Numbered from the stretch's first letter, positions 41,589 through 51,208 are shown. The stretch is DNA of 64,000 nucleotides from Rhodanobacter sp. ANJX3 (GCF_014200755.1 NZ_JACHCM010000002.1:682001-746000); one strand, 5' to 3'. A program made the numbers and translations. Notes: generated by a model from the sequence alone, not told the origin.

Positions 41589-43046
41589 ATGGACGCTATC
41601 GGATACACGCTCTTGCCGTTCGACACCCGATCACCTCAAGCATGCGCGCGCCGTCGCCGCGCACCATCATTGAAAGCCGCCTTGTGCCTGACGGTAGCTT
41701 GCAGCGGCCTGCTCATCGGCGGGCTTGTCAGTGGGGCCAACGCGCAGTCGGATACTGGCATAGCCTATCCCAGCGGCGTGAATCCGCATCCAGTCACATT
41801 GAATCTGCCGCCCGTGCAGCCGCTGAGCGCCGTCGCGCAGCTGGGCAAGCAGCTGTTTTTCGATCCCTCGCTATCGGGCTCGGGACGCGAGGCTTGCGCC
41901 TCCTGCCATAGCCCCCAACACGGCTACAACCCGCCGAACGATCTCACCGTGCAACCCGGCGGCGTCGAGATGAATCGCCTTGGCCAGCGGCCAGCGCCCT
42001 CGCTGGCCTATCTTTACCGGCAGCAGCCTTTCAGCATCGGCCCCGATAGCTCACCGGACGATGTCACCGTCAATCTCAACGTCGTTGCGGCCTCGGCGAG
42101 CACTCATGCCAGGGCGCAAAAATCCGCCGGCGCCGCGCCGCCGCCCGCCATGGTGCCGCAGGGCGGCTTGTTTTGGGACGGCCGCGCCGATTCACTGCAG
42201 CGCCAGGCCTTTTTCCCTGCACTGGATCCGGCCGAAATGGCGAACAGCAGCACGGCGACCTTGGCCAGCGCGCTGATCCGACCCGCCTACCGCCGGCAGT
42301 TCACCCAGCTTTTCGGCCCGACCATCGTCAACGATCCGGATCGACTGGTCTCCGAGGCGATGTTCGCCCTCGCGCGCTACCAGATAGAAGATCCGTCCTT
42401 CCACGCCTTCACCAGCAAATACGACGCCTGGCTGCAGGGCAAGGCCACGCTCAGCCCTGCCGAAATGCGCGGCCTCAAGGCCTTCAACGACCCGCAAAAA
42501 GGCAATTGCGCCGCCTGCCATCTGAGCCAGGTCACCGCCGATGGCCTGCCGCCGCTTTTTACCGACACCCAGTACGAAGCGCTGGGCGTACCGCGCAACC
42601 CGCACCTGCCCGCCAATAAAGATGCCGAGCACTTCGACCTCGGCCTGTGCGGCCCCATCCGCAAAGATCTGACCAGCCAGAAACAGTACTGCGGCATGTT
42701 CCTCACACCGACCCTGCGCAACGTCGACCGGCGCGCCGTGTTCTTCCACAACGGCGCATACACCACGCTGAAACAAGTGATGGACTTCTACAACCTGCGC
42801 AGCGTCCAGCCCGAAAAAATCTACCCCCGCAAAGCCAACGGCAAGCTCGCAATCTATAACGACATCCCCGAGACACTGCGCGGCAACGTCGACACCAAAG
42901 ACGCCCCCTTCGACCGCAAAGTCGGCGACAAACCGGCCATGTCGAACCTCGACATTCAGGACATCATCGCTTTCGTGCACACGCTCGACGATGGCTTTAC
43001 GCCGCCACCCCAGCCGAGCAAAACCGAAGCTATCGGCGCCAACTAG
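41589..43046 (+). CDS. Di-haem cytochrome c peroxidase (MauG/CcpA family)
   Basis: 485 residues from the ATG at 41589; upstream TTG (41520) and GTG starts in frame are possible. A signal peptide (ALCLTVACSGLLIGGLVSGANA) exports it. Two haem c sites are seen: CASCH (Cys103) and CAACH (Cys307). FFDPSLSGSGREACASCH, LFWDGRADSLQRQAFFP and MFLTPTLRNVDRRAVFFHNG are typical of this family. It reduces hydrogen peroxide in the periplasm with electrons from cytochromes. The insert between haems is Ala/Pro-rich. Confidence 0.93.
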   Translation: MDAIGYTLLPFDTRSPQACARRRRAPSLKAALCLTVACSGLLIGGLVSGANAQSDTGIAYPSGVNPHPVTLNLPPVQPLSAVAQLGKQLFFDPSLSGSGREACASCHSPQHGYNPPNDLTVQPGGVEMNRLGQRPAPSLAYLYRQQPFSIGPDSSPDDVTVNLNVVAASASTHARAQKSAGAAPPPAMVPQGGLFWDGRADSLQRQAFFPALDPAEMANSSTATLASALIRPAYRRQFTQLFGPTIVNDPDRLVSEAMFALARYQIEDPSFHAFTSKYDAWLQGKATLSPAEMRGLKAFNDPQKGNCAACHLSQVTADGLPPLFTDTQYEALGVPRNPHLPANKDAEHFDLGLCGPIRKDLTSQKQYCGMFLTPTLRNVDRRAVFFHNGAYTTLKQVMDFYNLRSVQPEKIYPRKANGKLAIYNDIPETLRGNVDTKDAPFDRKVGDKPAMSNLDIQDIIAFVHTLDDGFTPPPQPSKTEAIGAN

Positions 43047-43505
43047 GCAAGCCTTTCATTCGTCGCTGCTCCGGTCGCAACGCGACCAAACCACGGTCAC
43101 CGAACTCAGTGCGTGGACAACAATGCAGCCACCGGCCATTTGATACCCGCACTCGATGGCTTCAGCATGGATAAAAGAAATCGCCTGCAGCGATAACCTT
43201 TGTCGCAAAAAAACGGCGCCCTCGCAGATGCCGGCAATGTCCCTAAGCGCGCACGCTTTAAAAGGTGTGCTTCACCGTCAACAGCAGCGACCAGCGCTGT
43301 GCCAGATCGTCACCCGCGTTTGTGTAGTTGGAAATGCCGCGGGGATTGCGCATCTATAGCAAGTAGGGTACGCCAGCGACAGGAGTAATGGCGCCACCGG
43401 CAATCTTTCCAAATCAAACGCCGAAGCAACCGCTTTTCGCGACTGATTTTTACGGGATAGATTCCCCTACGGAGGCACTCACAGCGGAGTTCCGGCATAT
43501 GCCAT
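43047..43505. other. Non-coding stretch with an eroded gene
   Basis: 459 bp between the peroxidase and the htpG terminator. Apart from the minus-strand outer-membrane-protein remnant (listed separately) no gene or RNA was recognised. The DNA is less GC-rich than the neighbours. Confidence 0.4.
43258..43413 (-). pseudogene. C-terminal remnant of an outer-membrane beta-barrel protein
   Basis: A 52-codon stretch on the minus strand is interrupted by a TAG at 43354-43356. The part after it reads NPRGISNYTNAGDDLAQRW..LLLTVKHTF and then a TAA. Alternating hydrophobic residues and a terminal Phe are the hallmark of the last strand of an outer-membrane protein. The part before the TAG (KIAGGAITPVAGVPYLL) also looks strand-like. 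No start or upstream barrel was recognised, so this appears to be the tail of a decayed receptor or porin gene. Confidence 0.4.
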
Positions 43506-43541
43506 AAAAAAAGCCCGACGAAACTTCGACGGGCTTTTTTT
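43506..43541. terminator. Bidirectional terminator downstream of htpG
   Basis: An A-tract (43506-43512) leads into the stem GCCCG-a-CGAA / TTCG-a-CGGGC, ending in seven T at 43535-43541. Read on the minus strand it is 17 bp beyond the htpG stop and has the same tract form. Confidence 0.9.
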
Positions 43542-43558
43542 CACAGGTTCGGTGCGGC

Positions 43559-45436
43559 TTATGTCCCCAGCAAAACCCGATTCATCCGCTGCACAAACGC
43601 CGACGGATCGGGCAACTGCGCACCGGCCGCGATCTCCGCCTGATCCAGCAGCAGCAGCGCCAGATCCTTCGCTTTGGCGTCATCGGTTTCCGACTCCACG
43701 CGCTTGACCAGCGCGTGCTGGGGATTGATCTCCAGCGTGGGCTTGGACTCGGGCATGTCCTGGCCGGCTTCGCGCAGCAGGCGCGCGAGATGCGGGGCCA
43801 TTTCGTAATCGCTCAAGGCCAGGCACGACGGTGAGTCGGTAAGGCGCGCCGAGACCTTGACGTCGCCAACGCGATCGCCGAGCAGGTCCTTGAGCTTCTT
43901 GAGCAGCGGCTCGGCTTCCTTGGTGGCTTCTTCCTGCTTGGCCTTGTCGGCGTCGTCCAGCGGCACGTCGCCCTTGGCGGCGCTCTTGAGCTTTTTGCCT
44001 TCGTACTCGCTCAAGCTGCCGATCATCCATTCATCGATGCGGTCGAACATCAGCAGCACTTCGATGCCCTTGGCCTTGAACGCTTCGAGCTGCGGGCTGC
44101 CGAACGCCGCGGCGTAGCTGTCGGCGGTGATGTACCAGATCGCTTCCTGGCCGATCGCCATGCGGCCGATGTAATCGTCCAGCGACACGGTCTGCTGCGT
44201 GCCTTCGCCCTTGGTCGAGGCGAAGCGCAGCAGCTTGGCGATGCGCTCGCGGTTGTTGGCATCTTCACTGATGCCCTCCTTCAGCGTGTTACCGAAGGCC
44301 TTGTAGAAGGTGGCGAATTTCTCGGGCTCGTCGCGCGCCAGCTTTTCGATCAGGTCGAGCACGCGTTTGACGCAGGCGGCCTTGATCCGCTCGAGCTGAC
44401 GGTTGTGCTGCAGAATTTCGCGGCTGACGTTGAGCGGCAGATCGTCGGCATCGACCACGCCACGCACGAAGCGCAGGTAGTTCGGCAGCAGCTCTTCGGC
44501 CGCGTCCATGATGAAGACGCGCTTGATGTACAGCTTCAGGCCTTTGCGCTCGTCGCGGCCGCCCATCATCAGGTCGAACGGCGGCTGCGCAGGCAGATAC
44601 AGCAGCGTGGTGAAGCTCTGGCTGCCTTCGACGCGGTTGTGCGTCCAGGCCAGCGGCTCGTTGAAGTCGTGGCCAAGCGACTTGTAGAAGCTCTTGTAGT
44701 CGTCGTCGCTGATCTCCGATTTGGGTTTGGTCCAGAGTGCGGAGGCGGCGTTGATGATTTCCCATTCGTCGGTCGGCTTGTCATCTTTCTCGATCGGCAT
44801 GCGGATCGGAAACGCGACATGGTCGGAATACTTGGTGATCAGCGAACGCAGCTGCCAGCGCTTGAGAAACTCGTCCTCGTCGGCTTTCAGATGCAACACA
44901 ACGGAGGTGCCGCTCTCCGGCAGCGAGACCTGCACCAGCGAATACTCGCCCTTGCCGTCGCTCTCCCACTGCACGCCTTCGCTCGCGGCGGCGCCCGCGT
45001 GGCGGCTGCGCACGGTGACCTTGTCGGCGACCACGAAGGCGGAATAAAAGCCCACGCCGAACTGGCCGATCAGGCGCGCGTCGGCTTTCTGCTCGCCGGA
45101 CATCGCTTCGAGAAAGCGCTTGGTACCGGAGCTGGCGATGGTGCCGATATTGGCAATGACCTCGTCGCGCGTCATGCCGATGCCGTTGTCGCTGATGGTG
45201 ACGGTACGCGCCTGGGAGTCCCAGCTCACGTCGATATGCAGCTCGCTGCCAAGCGTCGCCAGCTCAGGGTGCGCGATCGACTCGAAGCGCAGCTTGTCGC
45301 AGGCGTCGGAGGCGTTGGAGATCAGCTCGCGCAAGAAGATTTCCTTGTGCGAGTAAAGCGAGTGCGTGACCAGATGCAGCACCTGGGCGACTTCGGCTTC
45401 GAATTTGCGGGTTTCGGTGGTGGCTGTTGCGTTCAT
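43559..45436 (-). CDS. htpG: Chaperone HtpG (Hsp90)
   Basis: 625 residues, the normal length. The GHKL ATPase domain has LFLRELISNASDA-type, DNGIGMT and GQFGVGFYSAF motifs. The middle domain carries YLRFVRGVVDADDLPLNVSREILQ. The C-terminal dimer domain follows. It is a cytoplasmic ATP-dependent chaperone. htpX lies upstream on the same strand, 109 bp away, so the two heat-stress genes may be expressed together. Confidence 0.98.
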   Translation of the reverse strand: MNATATTETRKFEAEVAQVLHLVTHSLYSHKEIFLRELISNASDACDKLRFESIAHPELATLGSELHIDVSWDSQARTVTISDNGIGMTRDEVIANIGTIASSGTKRFLEAMSGEQKADARLIGQFGVGFYSAFVVADKVTVRSRHAGAAASEGVQWESDGKGEYSLVQVSLPESGTSVVLHLKADEDEFLKRWQLRSLITKYSDHVAFPIRMPIEKDDKPTDEWEIINAASALWTKPKSEISDDDYKSFYKSLGHDFNEPLAWTHNRVEGSQSFTTLLYLPAQPPFDLMMGGRDERKGLKLYIKRVFIMDAAEELLPNYLRFVRGVVDADDLPLNVSREILQHNRQLERIKAACVKRVLDLIEKLARDEPEKFATFYKAFGNTLKEGISEDANNRERIAKLLRFASTKGEGTQQTVSLDDYIGRMAIGQEAIWYITADSYAAAFGSPQLEAFKAKGIEVLLMFDRIDEWMIGSLSEYEGKKLKSAAKGDVPLDDADKAKQEEATKEAEPLLKKLKDLLGDRVGDVKVSARLTDSPSCLALSDYEMAPHLARLLREAGQDMPESKPTLEINPQHALVKRVESETDDAKAKDLALLLLDQAEIAAGAQLPDPSAFVQRMNRVLLGT

Positions 45437-45474
45437 GGGTTGCCTATAAGTGACGTTTTACGAGTAGTTAAAAA

Positions 45475-45541
45475 GGGGCGAGGGACGAGTAGCGAAGGCG
45501 CAAGCTCGATGCAACGAGGCTACGCGCTCGCCCCTCGTCCC
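45475..45541. repeat. Inverted clusters of a GGRCGAG heptamer between htpX and htpG
   Basis: The left cluster (45475-45489) reads GGGGCGAGGGACGAG and the right cluster (45527-45541) reads CTCGCCCCTCGTCCC. Each is two copies of GGRCGAG, in opposite orientation, 37 bp apart. AGGGACGAG (45481-45489) can pair perfectly with 45534-45542. It lies in the htpG leader on the minus strand and could fold there. It may belong to a dispersed repeat of this lineage. Confidence 0.5.
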
Positions 45542-45545
45542 TGGA

Positions 45546-46430
45546 TCAGCTCTTCTGCAAAGCGGCGATGCGCTCGTCCAGCGGCGGGTGGCTCATGAAA
45601 AGGCGCCTGAAGCCTCCGGCCAGTGGGCCGGAGATACCGAACGCGGCGATGGTGTTGGGCAGCGTGCTTTCGCCGTGATTGACCTTCAGCCGCTGCAAGG
45701 CAGAGATCATCGCACTTCGGCCGGCGAACTGCGCGCCGGCCTGATCGGCGCGGAACTCGCGCCAGCGCGAGAAGGCCGCCACGATCATCGAGGCGAACAG
45801 ACCGAACACGATCTGCAGCACCATCACCACCACGAAATAGCCGATGCCGCCACCACGGTTGTCGCGACCGCCGGACAGCCAGCTGTCGACCGCACGACCG
45901 ACGATGCGCGCCGCCAGAATCACCAGCGTGTTGAGCACGCCCTGGATCAGGGTCAGCGTGACCATGTCGCCGTTGGCGATATGGCCGATCTCGTGACCGA
46001 GCACGGCCTTGATCTGCTCGCGATCCATCTGCTGCAGAAGGCCGGAGCTCACGGCGACCAGCGCGTTGTTCTTGCTCATGCCGGTGGCGAACGCGTTCAT
46101 TTCCGGTGCGTCGTAGATCGCCACCTCGGGCATGCCGATGCCGGCGTTCTGCGCGTGCCGGCGCACGGTGTCGAGCAGCCAGCGCTCGGTCTCGTTCTGA
46201 GGCTGAGCGACTACGCGCGCACCGGTCGACCACTTGGCCATCCACTTGGAAATCGCCAGCGAGATAAAGGCGCCGCCCATGCCGAACACCGCCGCAAACG
46301 CGAGCAATCCACCCATGCCGCCGTAGCCGCGGCTGGCAGCCATTTGGTCGATGCCGAACAGGTGGCAGACGATGCTCAGCAATATCAGTACGGCAATATT
46401 GGTGAGCAGGAAGAGGGCGATGCGGCGCAT
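45546..46430 (-). CDS. htpX: Membrane zinc protease HtpX
   Basis: 294 residues. Two N-terminal membrane helices (ALFLLTNIAVLILLSIVCHLF and FAAVFGMGGAFISLAIS) precede the zinc motif VLGHEIGHIANGD. Two more hydrophobic segments follow, and the third-ligand Glu lies in FRADQAGAQFAG. HtpX degrades damaged inner-membrane proteins with its site on the cytoplasmic side. It precedes htpG on the same strand. Confidence 0.96.
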   Translation of the reverse strand: MRRIALFLLTNIAVLILLSIVCHLFGIDQMAASRGYGGMGGLLAFAAVFGMGGAFISLAISKWMAKWSTGARVVAQPQNETERWLLDTVRRHAQNAGIGMPEVAIYDAPEMNAFATGMSKNNALVAVSSGLLQQMDREQIKAVLGHEIGHIANGDMVTLTLIQGVLNTLVILAARIVGRAVDSWLSGGRDNRGGGIGYFVVVMVLQIVFGLFASMIVAAFSRWREFRADQAGAQFAGRSAMISALQRLKVNHGESTLPNTIAAFGISGPLAGGFRRLFMSHPPLDERIAALQKS

Positions 46431-46700
46431 GATTTTCTCTCGGACTCGATCAGCTAGGTCAAAAGGAAAAAGCCTGTTAAAACGACTTCAAGGTTTGCTT
46501 ATGATTCGGGGCACATTGCCACTGTTTCAAGGATGAGACCGCGCGGAAGCCATGCCGGTTCAGGCCCGCCGAAGCGCCGCCATCCGCATTTCGCTCGCGT
46601 ACGGCGAATGCGCATACCCCACTTTTCGCCAGCTCTTCACCGTGGCGCAAGCAGTCTTTGACACGGACTCATCAGGCGTCATCCAGTTCGGGGTTTTCCC

Positions 46701-47606
46701 ATGCGCTATTTTAAAACAGCCAAGCTCACGGTCCAGTCAGCCGCCATGGGCTTCAGCGATGACGAACTGCTGACCCGCGCTGCCGCGCTGGCGTTCTATT
46801 CGGCACTATCGTTCGCACCGCTGCTGGTGCTGCTGATCTGGCTGGTGTCCATGCTGCACAGCGGCTGGGACGTGCGCCTTATCGATGCGCTGAATGGCAT
46901 GGTGGGGCCGCGCGCGGCCGATGCCGTAAAGGGCATCATGGACAGCGCCAAAGCGCGACCTCAGACCGGCAATATCGCCGGCATCATCGGTCTGCTGGTG
47001 ACACTGTTCGGCGCGTCGGCGGTGTTCGCGCAACTGCAGGGCACGCTCAATCGCGTGTGGCGGGTCAAGCCCAAGCCCGGCGCCGCCGTAGGGCAATGGG
47101 TGCGCACGCGGGCACACGCGCTGGCCTTGCTGGTCGGCATCGGTTTTCTGCTGGTCATATCCTTTGTGATCAGCGGCATCATCGAGGCCGTGGTGCCGGG
47201 CGACACGCTGGCGTGGCTGATCATCGAGGATACGATTTCTACCGTGATTTTCGTGCTGGTGTTCGGCGCGATGTACAAGGTGCTGCCCGATGCATTGATC
47301 GAATGGAGCGACGCGCTGGGCGGCGGCCTGCTCACGGCCATCCTGTTTATCGTCGGCAAATTCGGCATCGGCCTGTACATCAGCCACAGCAACGTCGGCG
47401 GTGCCTACGGGCCGGCCGGCGCCTTTGTGGTGCTTCTCACCTGGGTGTACTACTCGTCGATCATCGTGCTGATGGGCGCCGAACTCACCCGCGGCTTGGC
47501 CGATGCGCGCGGCAAGCCGATTCGGCCCAGCGCCCACGCGGTGGAAATCGAGGCGACACCGGCAGAGAAGATCAATGCGTCGGTGACCACCGGCCGCTCA
47601 ACATGA
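46701..47606 (+). CDS. yihY: YihY/BrkB family inner-membrane protein
   Basis: 301 residues with six hydrophobic segments. Family signatures are LLTRAAALAFYSALSFAPLLVLL, FGASAVFAQLQGTLNRVW, and GAYGPAGAFVVLLTWVYYSSIIVLMGAELTR. Despite old annotation as ribonuclease BN this is a polytopic membrane protein of unknown biochemical role. It is transcribed alone, divergent from htpX. Confidence 0.9.
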   Translation: MRYFKTAKLTVQSAAMGFSDDELLTRAAALAFYSALSFAPLLVLLIWLVSMLHSGWDVRLIDALNGMVGPRAADAVKGIMDSAKARPQTGNIAGIIGLLVTLFGASAVFAQLQGTLNRVWRVKPKPGAAVGQWVRTRAHALALLVGIGFLLVISFVISGIIEAVVPGDTLAWLIIEDTISTVIFVLVFGAMYKVLPDALIEWSDALGGGLLTAILFIVGKFGIGLYISHSNVGGAYGPAGAFVVLLTWVYYSSIIVLMGAELTRGLADARGKPIRPSAHAVEIEATPAEKINASVTTGRST

Positions 47607-47649
47607 GCATCGAAGGGCTCGCCTCAGACGCGTGGCAAATCCGCTGGCC

Positions 47650-48324
47650 TCAACCTGCCGCCGCGACCAGGGCGTTGATATCGGCGGTCTCGAGTACCGG
47701 CTTGGATGCGCCGCGGCGCGCGACGGCGAGCATCGCCTGCCCGACCACTTCGGTGGTGAGGATCGTGGACGGCATCATTGTCCGCAGCAGCGGCAGCAGC
47801 GGCCGCGTCAACGAATAGAAGATCTGATACGTCGAGGTTTTGGAACGCACGCCACGCATGGGCTGGATGATGCCGGGGCGAAGCATATAGGCCGCCTTGA
47901 ACGGTAACCTGAGCAACGCGTTCTCCGTGCGCCCCTTGACCCGCGCCCACATGCTGCGGCCTTTTTCCGAGCTGTCGGTGCCCGCACCCGACACGTAAAC
48001 GAAGGTCATCTGCGGATTGAATCGCGCCAGCGTGGTCGCCACGGCTAGCGTGATGTCATAGGTGAGCTTTGAATAATCTGCTTCGGTCTTGCCGGCTGAG
48101 GTCACGCCAAGGCAGAAGAAACAGGCGTCGAAACCGATGAGCTCCGATTCGATAGCGCTGTAGTCCAGCAGATCCGTGTGCACCAGATCACGCAGCTTGG
48201 GGTGCTGCCGATCGAGCGCGGTGCGGCCCACGCTCTGAACCAGTGACACATCCGCCGCCTGCAGGCATTCGATCAGCACACCCTGCCCGACCATACCGGT
48301 GGCGCCAAACAAGAGAACTTTCAT
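47650..48324 (-). CDS. NAD(P)-binding Rossmann-fold epimerase-like protein
   Basis: 224 residues with GGAG upstream. The N-terminal nucleotide motif is VLLFGATGMVGQG. FCLGVTSAGKTEADYSKLTYD and FVYVSGAGTDSSEKGRSMWARVKGRTENAL, the latter with the YxxxK-like region replaced, follow. It is an atypical short-chain reductase/epimerase of the NmrA/YbjT kind. The substrate is unknown. Confidence 0.85.
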   Translation of the reverse strand: MKVLLFGATGMVGQGVLIECLQAADVSLVQSVGRTALDRQHPKLRDLVHTDLLDYSAIESELIGFDACFFCLGVTSAGKTEADYSKLTYDITLAVATTLARFNPQMTFVYVSGAGTDSSEKGRSMWARVKGRTENALLRLPFKAAYMLRPGIIQPMRGVRSKTSTYQIFYSLTRPLLPLLRTMMPSTILTTEVVGQAMLAVARRGASKPVLETADINALVAAAG

Positions 48325-48435
48325 GCGGCCACTCCTCGATTTTATCCGTCGGCGCGTGTTGCAGTATGCGATGAATCGAGACTTTCCACGTGTCCACGTT
48401 GCGGTCGGCGCGGGCGCTGCACCTAAACTACGCCG

Positions 48436-49302
48436 ATGAATTACCGCGGCCGCTTCGCTCCCTCACCCACTGGATCGCTACATTTCGGCTCGCTGGTGGC
48501 GGCCGTGGGAAGCTGGCTGTGCGCGCGGCATGCCGGTGGCCAGTGGCTGGTGCGGATGGAGGATATCGATCCGCCGCGCGAGGTCATCGGCTCGGCGCAG
48601 TCCATACTCGCCACACTGCCCGCGTTCGGACTGATCGCCGATGAGCCCGTGCTGTTCCAGTCGCAGCGTACGGCGGCTTATGACGAAGCGTTTGAAAAAC
48701 TTCGCGCCGCCGACCGCGTCTTTCCCTGCTGGTGCAGCCGCAGCGATCTGGCAGCCGCCGGCGGCGTGCACCGCGATGGCCTCTGCATCGCCGAACCCGA
48801 TGACACGCGGCCGCCCGCGTGGCGGCTGCGCGCGCCCGACAGCGATATGCTGTTCGACGACGCACTGCGAGGACCGCAGCGTTACAACCTGCGCGACGAA
48901 GCCGGCGACTTCGTGATTCGTCGGGTCGAGGGCATCTACGCCTACCAGCTGGCTTGCGCGGTCGACGACGCCTTTCAGGGCATTACCGACGTGGTGCGCG
49001 GCAGCGATCTGCTCGATTCCACGCCGCGGCAGATCTGGCTGCAGCACTGCTTGGGTTTACCCACTCCCGCGTATTGGCATTTGCCGCTGGCGCTGGATGC
49101 CGATGGCCGCAAGCTCTCTAAGTCGGAGCATGCGCATCCGGTCGATCCGTCGAATCCCATGCCGGCGCTGTGGCACGCGCTGGCATTTCTGGATATTCCC
49201 GTCACGCACGCGGCGAACCGCCCGGCCGAACTGCTGGCCGAAGCACTCTCCGCATTCGATCCCGCGGCGTTGCCGCACTGCAGCTCCCGCTGCGCCGGCT
49301 GA
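48436..49302 (+). CDS. gluQ: Glutamyl-Q tRNA(Asp) synthetase
   Basis: 288 residues. A truncated GluRS-like catalytic core has the HIGH-type motif RFAPSPTGSLHFGSL and the KMSKS-type motif GRKLSKSEH. A zinc site CWCSRSDL...C lies between them. The tRNA anticodon-binding domain of true GluRS is missing, as expected. It attaches glutamate to queuosine in tRNA-Asp. Confidence 0.95.
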   Translation: MNYRGRFAPSPTGSLHFGSLVAAVGSWLCARHAGGQWLVRMEDIDPPREVIGSAQSILATLPAFGLIADEPVLFQSQRTAAYDEAFEKLRAADRVFPCWCSRSDLAAAGGVHRDGLCIAEPDDTRPPAWRLRAPDSDMLFDDALRGPQRYNLRDEAGDFVIRRVEGIYAYQLACAVDDAFQGITDVVRGSDLLDSTPRQIWLQHCLGLPTPAYWHLPLALDADGRKLSKSEHAHPVDPSNPMPALWHALAFLDIPVTHAANRPAELLAEALSAFDPAALPHCSSRCAG

Positions 49303-49466
49303 ATCGGTATAAACCTCCAAGGGCAGTGTCGCGTTCGTATCGGCGGCGGTTGGTGTATAAATCCGGGTGGGCAAATCGCGTGGAAACATCGACGCATTTA
49401 GCCATCCAATTATTTCAGGCAACTCCAGTATCTACTTTCGGCCGGCATCGGCTCTCAGGATTATTC

Positions 49467-50204
49467 ATGACGCAACGTACGGCCTTCATTACCGGCGGTA
49501 CCGGTGGTATTGGCAGCGCGATTGTCCGGTATCTGGCCGGCCAGGGGCACCGCGTATCGACCAATTACCGCAATGCCGAAAAGGCCGAAGCCTGGCACGC
49601 ATCGATGAAGAACGAAGGCATCGACGTCTGCATGGTGCCGGGTGACGTCTGCGACGCCGTGGCGTGCGAAGCGATGATCCGCGCCGTCGAGGAAAAGTGC
49701 GGCCCGGTCGAGATTCTGATCAACAACGCCGGCATCACCCGCGATACGACCTTCCACAAGATGGACTACGAGCAGTGGACGGCGGTGATCAACACCAACC
49801 TCAACGCCTGCTTCAACGTCACCCGCCCCGTCATCGAGGGCATGCGCCAGCGCAAGTGGGGGCGCATCGTGCAGATCAGCTCGATCAACGGCAAAAAAGG
49901 CCAATACGGCCAGGCCAACTACGCGGCAGCCAAGGCCGGCATGCACGGTTTCACCATCTCGCTGGCGCAGGAAAACGCCCGTTTCGGCATCACGGTAAAT
50001 ACGGTGTCGCCCGGCTATGTGGGCACCGATATGGTGATGGCCGTGCCGGAAGACGTGCGCGAAAAAATCATCGCGCAGATCCCGATGGGACGGCTGGGAC
50101 GGCCGGATGAAATCGCCCATGCCGTGGCGTTTTTCACCGGCGAACAGTCCAGCTGGATTACCGGTGCCAATCTGGCCATCAACGGTGGTCATCACATGGG
50201 CTGA
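49467..50204 (+). CDS. phbB: Acetoacetyl-CoA reductase (PhbB)
   Basis: 245 residues from the ATG at 49467 with AGGA six nt upstream. The SDR NADPH motif is TGGTGGIG, the catalytic Ser/Tyr/Lys lie in ISSINGKKGQYGQANYAAAKAG, and NNAGITRDTTFHKM is typical of PhbB. It reduces acetoacetyl-CoA to (R)-3-hydroxybutyryl-CoA for polyhydroxybutyrate. phaA and phaC are not adjacent, so the rest of the pathway must be elsewhere if it exists. Confidence 0.92.
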   Translation: MTQRTAFITGGTGGIGSAIVRYLAGQGHRVSTNYRNAEKAEAWHASMKNEGIDVCMVPGDVCDAVACEAMIRAVEEKCGPVEILINNAGITRDTTFHKMDYEQWTAVINTNLNACFNVTRPVIEGMRQRKWGRIVQISSINGKKGQYGQANYAAAKAGMHGFTISLAQENARFGITVNTVSPGYVGTDMVMAVPEDVREKIIAQIPMGRLGRPDEIAHAVAFFTGEQSSWITGANLAINGGHHMG

Positions 50205-50250
50205 GGCCTGGCGGGATGGAGTAGCGCCCCGCCACTTCATACCAACCCAA

Positions 50251-51039
50251 TCACTTCTTTTCGAGCAGCTTTTCCAGCACCTTGCCGACCGCGGCAAAAG
50301 CGAATGCGCCGGTGACATGCGTAGCCGCGCCCAGGCCGCCGCCGCAGGCCAGATTCAGCGGATCCCCGCCCGGCGGCCGATTGCCGGAGACCGTGCCGTC
50401 GGGCTGCGGGTACTGCACGTTCTGCAGCGAATAGACGGCCGAAACACCGAAGTAACGATCGGGGTTGCGCGGAAAGTTGAAGTCCGCACGGAGCTTTTTC
50501 CGGATCAGGCTGAACATCGCGTCGTGCTCGGTGCGCGAGAGGTCGCGCACGCGAATCTGGGTCGAATCGGTGCGCCCGCCGGCCGAGCCAACGCTCACGA
50601 TCGGGAGCTTTCGACGACGGCACCAGGCGATCGTTTCGAGCTTGACCCGGAACGCGTCGCAGGCATCCAGCACCACGTCGTAGCCACGATCGAGCAGCTC
50701 GTCCAGCGTGGACGGCGTGAGGAAGCGCTCGATGCCGTCCAATTTGATGGCCGGATTGATCGCCTGCGCGCGCGTGGCAATCACGCCCACCTTGCTCTTG
50801 CCGTACTCGCCATCCAGCGCATGCAACTGGCGGTTAGTGTTGGAGACACAGACTTCGTCGGCATCGATCAGGGTCAACTTGCCCACCCCGCTGCGCGCCA
50901 GCGCCTCGGCCGCCCACGAACCCACGCCGCCGATACCGATCACACAGACGTGCGCTGTGGAAAGCTCGGCAACCGTGCCTGCGCCATACAGACGTTCGAC
51001 GCCGGCAAAGCGCTCGATCGGAAACGTTTCGACGGTCAT
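50251..51039 (-). CDS. tcdA: tRNA threonylcarbamoyladenosine dehydratase TcdA (CsdL)
   Basis: 262 residues from the ATG at 51037-51039; an in-frame ATG 18 nt upstream is possible. It is an E1-like ATP-binding protein with VIGIGGVGSWAAEALARSGVG, the nucleotide-binding loop, and DADEVCVSNTNRQLHAL. It cyclises t6A to ct6A in tRNAs that read ANN codons. The Cys-Gly-rich tail LACGGGLGAATHVTGAFAF fits the family. No csdA/csdE is adjacent. Confidence 0.94.
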   Translation of the reverse strand: MTVETFPIERFAGVERLYGAGTVAELSTAHVCVIGIGGVGSWAAEALARSGVGKLTLIDADEVCVSNTNRQLHALDGEYGKSKVGVIATRAQAINPAIKLDGIERFLTPSTLDELLDRGYDVVLDACDAFRVKLETIAWCRRRKLPIVSVGSAGGRTDSTQIRVRDLSRTEHDAMFSLIRKKLRADFNFPRNPDRYFGVSAVYSLQNVQYPQPDGTVSGNRPPGGDPLNLACGGGLGAATHVTGAFAFAAVGKVLEKLLEKK

Positions 51040-51208
51040 GCTGACTGACGGCGGCATGGAAACGACATGGGCGGCAAAAATCTCACTGGCGTGGCCTGAT
51101 GTGTTGAATCGTGCGGCGTGGAATAGCCATTTTAGCGTGCGGCGTGGATGGAACGTGCCGCAGCGCGTTATTCTCACGGTCTTGCCCGACCGACGTGGAA
51201 GCGAACCG

